A stretch of DNA of 64,000 nucleotides from Planctomycetota bacterium (GTDB lineage: Bacteria > Planctomycetota > UBA1135 > UBA2386), in NCBI GenBank assembly GCA_019636245.1, contig JAHBXX010000006.1:72496-136495 (forward strand), written 5' to 3'. Shown in pieces: positions 16,930 to 23,878 of the stretch. The translations under genes and the position numbers were made by a program. Every line of letters begins with the position of its first letter. Within the stretch, counting starts at the first letter, position 1. The notes below the pieces were generated by a model, which saw nothing but the letters and a program-made list of their open reading frames with translations, did not search any database and was not told where the DNA came from.

Positions 16930-17931
16930 ATGGACTCCAGCGAAGCGACAGCGACGGTGGCCCTGCTCTACCGGGCCGTGCTCGGCCGCGAGGCCGACCC
17001 GGCCGGCCTGCGGCACCATACGGAGGAACTCGCCAGCGGCCGCTGCGGTGTGCCGCAGTTGCTGCAACGGTTCCTCGACTCGGCGGAGGCGCGCGAGCGC
17101 CGGCGGCTGTGGCGGCCGAACCTGACCGGCTTCCCCGCGTTCCCCGAGGCGGAGGTGTTCGTCGCCCCCGACGTCGCCGACGCGCTGTTCGCGAAGACGG
17201 CGACCTACTGGCGGCAGACGGCGGCGCGGCCCGAGGAGATCTACTGGAGCGTGCTGACCGAGAAGAACTGGAACCGCGCGCTGACGCCGGACGACCGCAA
17301 GGCCTTCCTGCGCACCGGCGAGCCGTATGCGAACAGGGTGCTGGCGGCGTTCCAGGACCTGACCGGGCGACCGCTGCCGGCCGTGCGCTGCCTGGACTTC
17401 GGCTGCGGCGTCGGGCGGCTGGCGGTGCACTTCGCGGCGCGCACCGCCGGCGTCTGCGCCGTCGACTTCAGCGAGGCGCACCTCGCCGAACTGCGCGAGA
17501 ACGCGCGGCTGTTCGGCGGCGCCGACAAGGTCTCGACCTGGCTGTTGCGGCTGCCGCGCGATCTCGACGCGGTGCCGGCGTGCGACCTCGTCTACTCGTT
17601 CGTGGCGCTGCAGCACAATACGCCGCCGGTGATGGCGCGCATGCTGCGCGGCCTGCTCGACCACGTGCGGCCGGGCGGGCTCGCGTTCCTGCACCTGACG
17701 CTGGCCAAGGCCGGCTACGAGGGCTTCACGGTGCGCGAATACCTGGCCGATCCGCAGGCCGGCACGCGCATGGAGGTGCACATCCTGCCGCGCGCCAACG
17801 TCGACGAGGTGGCCCGGCGGGCCGGCTGCGAGGTCGTGCGCAGCGCGTGCGTCGGCGGCAACGACTACGCCTACTCGGAGGAGTTCGTGTTCCGGCGGGT
17901 TGCGGGGGGGCGCGACGCCGAAGCGGGGTGA
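16930..17931 (+). CDS. DUF4214-like domain fused to a class I methyltransferase
   Basis: 333 residues. The first ~45 residues match the DUF4214 pattern (LLYRAVLGREADPAGLRHH), a short helical module often found on surface polysaccharide enzymes and repeat proteins. After a linker comes a class I methyltransferase: motif I LDFGCGVGRLAVHFA (about 154-168), AVDFSEAHL, DLVYSFVALQHNTP and LDHVRPGGLAFLHLT. Acceptor unknown. The domain pairing suggests methylation of a glycan or cell-surface component, which is inference. Confidence 0.75.
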   Translation: MDSSEATATVALLYRAVLGREADPAGLRHHTEELASGRCGVPQLLQRFLDSAEARERRRLWRPNLTGFPAFPEAEVFVAPDVADALFAKTATYWRQTAARPEEIYWSVLTEKNWNRALTPDDRKAFLRTGEPYANRVLAAFQDLTGRPLPAVRCLDFGCGVGRLAVHFAARTAGVCAVDFSEAHLAELRENARLFGGADKVSTWLLRLPRDLDAVPACDLVYSFVALQHNTPPVMARMLRGLLDHVRPGGLAFLHLTLAKAGYEGFTVREYLADPQAGTRMEVHILPRANVDEVARRAGCEVVRSACVGGNDYAYSEEFVFRRVAGGRDAEAG

Positions 17932-17942
17932 CGCCTACCCGC
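17926..17942. terminator. Imperfect inverted repeat at a convergent junction
   Basis: GGGGTGACGCCTACCCGCC lets GGGT pair with ACCC, with a bulged extension, across the stop codons of the methyltransferase (TGA 17929-17931) and the hydrolase (TAG 17937-17935). It is weak. Confidence 0.25.
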
Positions 17943-18753
17943 CCTCGATCCGCGCCCAGAACGCGCCGAGGGCGCGCGCGAACGCCGCCGGCTCCTCCAT
18001 CGGCACCAGGTGGCCGCAGCGCGGCACCTCGACCAGCTCGGCGCCCGCGATCGCGGCGGCCATCCGCTGCGCCTCGGCCGGCGGCGTGATCGCGTCGTCG
18101 CTGCCGACCACGACCAGCGTCGGCACCGTGATCGACGGCAACATGCCGGTGCGGTCCGGCCGGTCGCGCAGGCCGCGCAGGTCGGCGACGATCGTCTCGA
18201 CGGGCAGGGAGGTCGCCATCGACAGCACGCGGGCGCGCAGCAGCAGCCCGAACGGATCGTCGGCCGCGCGCTTCGCCAGCAGCTTGTCGAGCATGCCCGT
18301 CGCCAGCGCTCGGCGCCCCTGCTCGACGACGGCGCGTGCGGCCGCGTCGCGCGCCGCCCTGGCGGCCATGGCGTCGGCGGCGGCGCGCGTGTCGACGAGC
18401 GCCAGCGACCGCACCAGCGGCGCATGGCGGGCCCACAGCGCCTGCGCGACGTAGCCGCCCATCGACAGGCCGACCACGTGCACCGGCTCGTCGCTGAGCG
18501 TGCGGATCACCGCCGACACGTCGTCGGCGAACGTGTCCATCGCGTGCACGGCGTCGCCGCACCACGGCGACTGGCCGTGGCCGCGCAGGTCGACGGCGAC
18601 CAGCGTGTGCCGTTCGGCCAGTGGTCCGTGCATGGCATCGAGCCACATGCGGTGGTCGAGCGGGTAGCCGTGCAGCAGCACGGCGAGCGGGCCGCGGCCG
18701 GCGAGGTGCACGGCGAGGCGCGTGTGGTCGAAGGCGACGAAGCGGGTCTCCAT
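17935..18753 (-). CDS. Alpha/beta-fold hydrolase
   Basis: 272 residues. Landmarks: LLHGYPLDHRMW (oxyanion HG), DLRGHGQSP, nucleophile elbow GLSMGGYVA (Ser near 99), VVVGSDDAITPP (acid) and RCGHLVPMEEP (His). This is the classical Ser-Asp-His esterase/hydrolase architecture, cytosolic, with no signal peptide. Substrate unknown. ATG 18753 lies 14 nt after the stop of the rRNA methyltransferase gene, with a GGAG Shine-Dalgarno sequence, so the two form an operon. Confidence 0.85.
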   Translation of the reverse strand: METRFVAFDHTRLAVHLAGRGPLAVLLHGYPLDHRMWLDAMHGPLAERHTLVAVDLRGHGQSPWCGDAVHAMDTFADDVSAVIRTLSDEPVHVVGLSMGGYVAQALWARHAPLVRSLALVDTRAAADAMAARAARDAAARAVVEQGRRALATGMLDKLLAKRAADDPFGLLLRARVLSMATSLPVETIVADLRGLRDRPDRTGMLPSITVPTLVVVGSDDAITPPAEAQRMAAAIAGAELVEVPRCGHLVPMEEPAAFARALGAFWARIEGG

Positions 18754-18767
18754 CGGTCGGGCTCCTG

Positions 18768-20039
18768 CTACGGGCCGGCGAGGCGGAGCCGCGCCACCGC
18801 CTCGACGTGGAAGGTCTGCGGGAACATGTCGTAGGCCTCGACCTGCTCGAGCGCGTAGCCGCCGTCGACCAGCGTGCGCAGGTCGCGCGCCAGCGTCTGC
18901 GGGTCGCACGACACGTAGACCAGGCGCCGCGCGCGCAACCGCAGCAGCAGCGGCAGCGCCGGCCTGGCGCCGAGCCGCGGCGGGTCCATCAGCACGAGGT
19001 CGGGCCGCTCCTGGTTCTGGCGCAGGAACTGCTCGGTCGTGGCGCGCAGCCAGGTGACGTTGTCGCAGCGGTTGGCCTTGGCGTTGACGCGGCCGAGCGT
19101 CGCCGCGCGGCGTTCGTCCTCGACGGCGACCACGCGGGCGAAGCGCCGGCCGAGCGGCAGGGAGAACAGGCCGACGCCGGCGTAGAGGTCGAACGCCAGC
19201 TCGCCGCGTTCGTCGCCGAGCGCGCCGTCGACCAGCGCGCCGACCAGGTGGCGGTTGCCCTGGAAGAAGCTCTCCGGCTCGATCAGGTAGCGGAAGCCGC
19301 CCACCTGGTGCTCGACCAGGTCCTTCCGCATGCCGGGCAGGTCGGGGGCCCAGGAGGCCTTCTCGTCGCTGCCGCAGGCGCCCTCGATCTGGTACGGCCA
19401 GTCGCGACGCGGCAGCGCGGCGACCGCGGCGCGCACGGCGGCGAGGCCCCGTTCGAGCGGCTCGGCCAGCACCGGGCACTCGGTGACGTCGAGCGTCTGG
19501 TGGGTGAACGCCCGGTGGAATCCGAGCACCGGCGGCGTGTCGTCGGCCACGGTCGCCGCCGCCGCGGCGGCCTGGCGGCGCTCCGGCTTGCGCAGGCGGC
19601 CGTGCGTGCCGTCGCGGCGTTCGCCCGAGGTCGCCTTCAGCTTGAGCTGGGTGCGCGCGCGGTAGCCCCACGGCTCGGCGTGGTGCACGACCACCGGCCG
19701 CGGCCAGTCGAAGCCGCCGGTGCGCACCAGCGCGTCGCGCACGAACTCGCCCTTGGCCGCGACCTGGGCCGGATAGGCGACGTGCTGGAACTGGCAGCCG
19801 CCGCAGTCGCCGAAGTGCCGGCAGCGCGGCGCCACCCGGTCGGGGCCGGGCGCCAGCACCTCGACCAGGCGCGCGCGCACGAAGCCCTTGCCGTGCTCGA
19901 CGACCTCGGCGCGCACGCGGTCGCCGGGCGCGGCGAACGGCACGAACACGGTCAGGCCGTCGTGGCGCGCGATCGCCGAGCCGCCGAAGCCGAGCCGTTC
20001 GACGGTGAGTTCCAGTCCGGTGCCGAGCGCGGGCAGCAT
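18768..20039 (-). CDS. 23S rRNA (uracil-C5)-methyltransferase, RlmD/TrmA family
   Basis: 423 residues. An N-terminal TRAM domain (about 8-62) precedes a Cys cluster, C73-x5-C79-x2-C82 (CRHFGDCGGCQFQH), with a fourth Cys in TECPVLAEP, matching the 4Fe-4S site of RumA/RlmD. The SAM domain shows FFQGN, DLYAGVGLFSLPL, VLMDPPRLG and the catalytic YVSCDP. It methylates uracil C5, probably in 23S rRNA. The Fe-S cluster argues for RlmD over TrmA, but RlmC-type specificity is not excluded. TAGCCT (20055-20050, minus) ends 10 nt before ATG 20039. Confidence 0.88.
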   Translation of the reverse strand: MLPALGTGLELTVERLGFGGSAIARHDGLTVFVPFAAPGDRVRAEVVEHGKGFVRARLVEVLAPGPDRVAPRCRHFGDCGGCQFQHVAYPAQVAAKGEFVRDALVRTGGFDWPRPVVVHHAEPWGYRARTQLKLKATSGERRDGTHGRLRKPERRQAAAAAATVADDTPPVLGFHRAFTHQTLDVTECPVLAEPLERGLAAVRAAVAALPRRDWPYQIEGACGSDEKASWAPDLPGMRKDLVEHQVGGFRYLIEPESFFQGNRHLVGALVDGALGDERGELAFDLYAGVGLFSLPLGRRFARVVAVEDERRAATLGRVNAKANRCDNVTWLRATTEQFLRQNQERPDLVLMDPPRLGARPALPLLLRLRARRLVYVSCDPQTLARDLRTLVDGGYALEQVEAYDMFPQTFHVEAVARLRLAGP

Positions 20040-20049
20040 GGGGCGGGAC

Positions 20050-20055
20050 AGGCTA
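20050..20055 (-). promoter_or_regulatory. -10-like TAGCCT for a probable leaderless rRNA methyltransferase mRNA
   Basis: TAGCCT on the minus strand ends 10 nt before ATG 20039. No Shine-Dalgarno sequence is present. Confidence 0.45.
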
Positions 20056-20108
20056 CCGGGTCCGGCCGCGGCCGGCTGCGCTTTCGTCGCGTGGCGCGCG
20101 GGGCGGCG

Positions 20109-22700
20109 TCAGTAGCCGCCGACGGTCAGCTGCAGTGCGTTGGTGGCGGTGATCGCGAGGAACGTCAGGTTCGCGTCGACCTCGATCGGGATCATCTGGT
20201 GGTAGAACGTCACGCCGACCAGCGGCGGCACGTTCGGCAGGTAGAGCTGCGACTGCGCGGTGCCGGTGGTCGTGAGCAGCGTCTCGAGGATGTCGGGGTT
20301 GACCAGCAGGTCGCACCCCGGCAGCGCCTCGGGCAGCGCCAGCGCGAGCGGGAAGCCCGGCACGACCGGCGTGACGCTGGTCACGGCGAGCACCAGGGCG
20401 AGGCTCGGCAGGCCGGTGCCGGTGGCGCGGAAGGTCGCGTCGACCCACGGCGGCGAGGTCACCGCGAGCGTGTTGCTGCCGCCGCTGCTGGCGCAGCCGG
20501 CACCGAACGGCAGCGCGATCGGCGCGCAGGGCACCCGACGAGCGAAGTAGGCGCCGACCGCGCCGTCGACGACCGTGAACGATCCTCCGGCGACGAAGTC
20601 GCCGCCCGGCCGGGTGGCGAGCGCCAGCACATCTGCGGTGGCAGGCAGTGGCAGCAGGTCGTGGGACGACATGCCGGCGCCGAACGCGGCCCATGCACTG
20701 CCGTTCCACAACGCGACTCCCCTCGCGGGGATGCCGCCAGCGTGCGAGAAGTCCCCACCAGCGACGACGTGGCCGTTGGGCAGCGCCGCCACCGCGAAGA
20801 CGCTGAAACCGCTGACGCCGGAGCCGAGCGGCGACCAGGTGCTGCCGTTCCAGCGCGCCACCCTGCTGGCCGCGACGCCGCCAGCGGTCGTGAAGTCGCC
20901 GCCGGCGACGAGGTCGCCATTGGGCAGGGCCGCGAGGCAGCGCACACCGTCAGCGCCGAGCAGGCCGCCCATGCCGGAGCCGAGCGGCGACCACGTGGCG
21001 CCGTCCCAGCGGGCGATGGAGTTCGCGGCCGTTCCTCCGGCTTGGTTGAACCAACCCCCGGCGATCAGCGAACCGTCCGGCTGCGCGAGCAGAGCCAGCG
21101 GCCAGTTGTCCAGTCCCGTGCCGAGCGACGACCAGGTGAGACCATTCCAGCGGGCGATGAAGTTCACGGCGGTGCCGCCGGCCAGCGTGAAGCTGCCACC
21201 GGCGACGACGTCGCCGTTGGGCAGGCTGGCGAGGCAGCGGACTTCGCCGTTGACGCCGGAGCCCATCGGCTGCCAGGTCGTTCCATTCCAGCGGGCGACC
21301 CGGCTTGCGGGCATGCCGCCGGCGGTGGTGAACAGGCCGCCGACGACGAGGTCGCCGTTCGGCCGCGCGGTCACGGCGAGCACCGCATCGTTCAGCCCCG
21401 CGCCCAGCGGCGACCACGTCACGCCGTCCCACCGCGCGACGCGGTTGGCGTTGGCCCAGCCCGCCGTCGTGAAGAAGCCGCCGGCGACGAGGTCGCCGTT
21501 CGGCAGCGTCGCGAAGCAGGTGACCTGCCGGTCGAAGCCGGGAGCGAGGCGCGACCACGCGGTGCCGTCCCAGCGCGCGATGTGGATCGGCCAGCCCTCC
21601 GCGCCGACCGCGAACTGCCCGCCGGCCAGAACGTCGCCGTTGCCCAGTCTGGCGATGCCGTTGATGCTGGGGCCCGTGCCGATGCTGCTGTGGACCCCTG
21701 CACCCAGCGTCGACCAGGCCGCGCCATCCCAGCGCGCGAGGTAGGCGGCGTTCGCCGCCCCTGCGGTCGTGAACGTGCCGCCTGCGAGCACCCCGCCGGA
21801 TGGCAGCGGGTGCAGGCTGCGGACGGCGCCGTTGGTGCCCGGGCCGAGCGGGGACCAGGCTGCACCGTCCCAGCGGGCGATGCGGTCGGCGCCGACGAGC
21901 CCCGCCGTGAGGAAGGTGCCGCCGGCGATCACGTCGCCGGTGGTGGTGGTCGCGAGTGCGGACACCTGGTTGTCGACGCCGGCGCCGAGCGACGACCACA
22001 CGGCCCCGTCCCAGCGCGCCACGCGGCTCGCGGCCATGCCACCGGCGCTGGTGAACGTGCCGCCGGCGACCAGGTCTCCGTTCGGCAGCACGGTCAGGGC
22101 GAACACGTTGTTGCTGACACCCGTGCCGAGCGGCGACCATGCGGCGCCGTTCCACTGCGCGATGCGCGCCGCGGCGGCTCCGCCCGCCGAGTTGAACTGG
22201 CCGCCGGCCACCAGGGCACCTCCTGGCAGCATCGCGAGGGCGTTCACGGTGCCGCCGAGACCGGCGCCGAGCGGCGCCCAGGTCGTGCCGTTCCAGCGTG
22301 CGATCCGGTTGGCGCCGGCGCCACCCGCGGTGGTGAAGGCTCCCGCCCCGACCAGTTCGCCCGACGGCAGCACGGCGAGCGCGCGCACCGGTCCGTTGGT
22401 GCCCGCGCCGAGCGGCGCCCAGGTGCCGCTGCCCGGGTCGTAGGCGGCGATGTTGCTGGCGAACACGTTGCCGGCGACGAGGAAGTCGCCGCCCACGACG
22501 ACGAGCGGCGTCGCCGGCCCGGCGCCGTCGGGATCCCATTCGGCGATCGCGTTGACGGTGCCGCCGCCAGTGTTCCCCGGGCCCAGCAGCCCAGGTGCGC
22601 CGTCGCTCGGCGACCAGGCGCCGCACTGGGCCACCGCGCTCGACGCGCACAGGAGCAGCGGGCCGAGCAGGCGGGGAAATCGGCGGGCGGCGACGGGCAT
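20109..22700 (-). CDS. Large secreted 13-repeat beta-propeller-like protein (copy 2)
   Basis: 863 residues. A signal peptide ends near residue 25 (ASSAVAQ/CGAW). It has thirteen repeats of the same type as the 10225-12744 protein (ARWNGxTWxPLGxG, LPNGDLVAGGxFTTAGG), starting with the variant AAYDPGSGTW and containing two longer units (HSSIGTGPSIN and GGLLGADGVR insertions). The C-terminal ~135-residue domain is shared with copy 1 (GAGCASSGG, PGCDLLV, SQLYLPNVPPLVG). The two genes face each other across 7.4 kb. No catalytic motif. Likely extracellular or surface. Confidence 0.85.
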   Translation of the reverse strand: MPVAARRFPRLLGPLLLCASSAVAQCGAWSPSDGAPGLLGPGNTGGGTVNAIAEWDPDGAGPATPLVVVGGDFLVAGNVFASNIAAYDPGSGTWAPLGAGTNGPVRALAVLPSGELVGAGAFTTAGGAGANRIARWNGTTWAPLGAGLGGTVNALAMLPGGALVAGGQFNSAGGAAAARIAQWNGAAWSPLGTGVSNNVFALTVLPNGDLVAGGTFTSAGGMAASRVARWDGAVWSSLGAGVDNQVSALATTTTGDVIAGGTFLTAGLVGADRIARWDGAAWSPLGPGTNGAVRSLHPLPSGGVLAGGTFTTAGAANAAYLARWDGAAWSTLGAGVHSSIGTGPSINGIARLGNGDVLAGGQFAVGAEGWPIHIARWDGTAWSRLAPGFDRQVTCFATLPNGDLVAGGFFTTAGWANANRVARWDGVTWSPLGAGLNDAVLAVTARPNGDLVVGGLFTTAGGMPASRVARWNGTTWQPMGSGVNGEVRCLASLPNGDVVAGGSFTLAGGTAVNFIARWNGLTWSSLGTGLDNWPLALLAQPDGSLIAGGWFNQAGGTAANSIARWDGATWSPLGSGMGGLLGADGVRCLAALPNGDLVAGGDFTTAGGVAASRVARWNGSTWSPLGSGVSGFSVFAVAALPNGHVVAGGDFSHAGGIPARGVALWNGSAWAAFGAGMSSHDLLPLPATADVLALATRPGGDFVAGGSFTVVDGAVGAYFARRVPCAPIALPFGAGCASSGGSNTLAVTSPPWVDATFRATGTGLPSLALVLAVTSVTPVVPGFPLALALPEALPGCDLLVNPDILETLLTTTGTAQSQLYLPNVPPLVGVTFYHQMIPIEVDANLTFLAITATNALQLTVGGY
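20540..22450 (-). repeat. Tandem array of thirteen ~141-bp units inside the coding region
   Basis: Same repeat family as the array at 10466-12310 but in inverted orientation, so the two arrays form a long diverged inverted repeat. The boundaries are approximate. Confidence 0.75.
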
Positions 22701-22796
22701 GGTGAGGGCCGGGGGCGAGAGGTGGCGGGACTCTGTGGGCCCGGCCGCGACCTGTCAACCTGTCCGCCGGTGCGGTCCAGCGTGCCGATGTCGCCG

Positions 22797-23798
22797 TCAG
22801 GCCGGCCGCGCCGCGCGCGTCTGCAACCACAGCCCGAGCGCGACGCCGCCCAGCGCGACGTAGAAGCGGTGCCCCGGCAGCGGCGCGCCGAGGGCCGCGT
22901 TCAGCACCGCGGCGACCAGCGGCTGCACGTTGATGTAGAGCGCCACCTGCGAGCTGTGCGCGTGGCGCAGCGCCCAGGTGTTCAGCAGGTAGGTCAGCAC
23001 CGTCGAGCCGAGCACCGCGTAGAGGGCGAACCAGACCGTCGGCGACGCCAGCGCCGCGTCGACGTGCGCCGCCTCGACCGACGGCGCGCTCCAGGCGCCG
23101 ATCATGCCGACGCCGAACACGAACATCGCCGCCGTGGCGAACCACGGGTCGACGTCGCGGCCGAGCCGCCGCATCAGCACCAGGTGCACGGCGAAGGCCA
23201 TGCCGTTGAGCATCGTCAGCACGTCGCCGAGCACCGAGGCGCCGTCGGCGTAGACCGGGGCGCCGCCGCCGCCGAGCCACCGGTCGACGCCGAGCAGCCA
23301 GAGCACGCCGCCGAGCGCGCAGGCGATCGCCAGCACCCGCGCGAGCCCGAGCCGTTCCTGGCCGGCCAGCACCGCGAACACCAGCGTCCAGGTCGGGATG
23401 CACGCGTTCACCAACGCGCTGTGTTCGGGCGTGGTGCGGGCCATGCCCTCGGCGAACAGCACCTGGTTCAGGGCCACGCCGAAGAACGCCGCCACGCCGA
23501 GCCCGAGCCACAGCCGCGCACGCGGCCACGGCCGGGCCGGCCGCAGCCACAGCGCCAGCGGTACCAGGATCGCGGTGGCAGCGACGATGCGGAACAGCAC
23601 CCAGGACTGCGGCGGCACCGCGGCCAGCACCCGCTTGGTGAACACGTAGTTGCCGCCGAACAGCAGCGAGACCGTGATCAGCGCCAGGTGCACGCGCAGA
23701 GGGGAGGCGGCCAAGCGCGGGGATCGTGGCGGCGGCGCCGGCGGTTGCAAGCCGGCCGGGGGCGGCCGCCGCACGCTGCCCGCGGCCGCCCGGGACAT
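22797..23798 (-). CDS. EamA/DMT-family membrane transporter
   Basis: 333 residues with about ten hydrophobic segments in two similar halves, as in EamA drug/metabolite transporters: HLALITVSLLFGGNYVFTKR in helix 1, FFGVALNQVLFAEGM, TMLNGMAFAVHLV at the start of the second half, and STVLTYLLNTWALR. Substrate unknown. The first ~34 residues (Pro/Arg/Ala-rich) are unlike the family, so the true start may be TTG near 23714 or another internal codon rather than ATG 23798. It is divergent from the HEAT-repeat gene. Confidence 0.85.
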   Translation of the reverse strand: MSRAAAGSVRRPPPAGLQPPAPPPRSPRLAASPLRVHLALITVSLLFGGNYVFTKRVLAAVPPQSWVLFRIVAATAILVPLALWLRPARPWPRARLWLGLGVAAFFGVALNQVLFAEGMARTTPEHSALVNACIPTWTLVFAVLAGQERLGLARVLAIACALGGVLWLLGVDRWLGGGGAPVYADGASVLGDVLTMLNGMAFAVHLVLMRRLGRDVDPWFATAAMFVFGVGMIGAWSAPSVEAAHVDAALASPTVWFALYAVLGSTVLTYLLNTWALRHAHSSQVALYINVQPLVAAVLNAALGAPLPGHRFYVALGGVALGLWLQTRAARPA

Positions 23799-23878
23799 CG
23801 ACGCCCGGCGCCGCTATCATCCGCCGCCCGCACGCCGCCGGGGCCACCCCTCGCCCGGTCCGTGCCCAGGTCCCGCCC

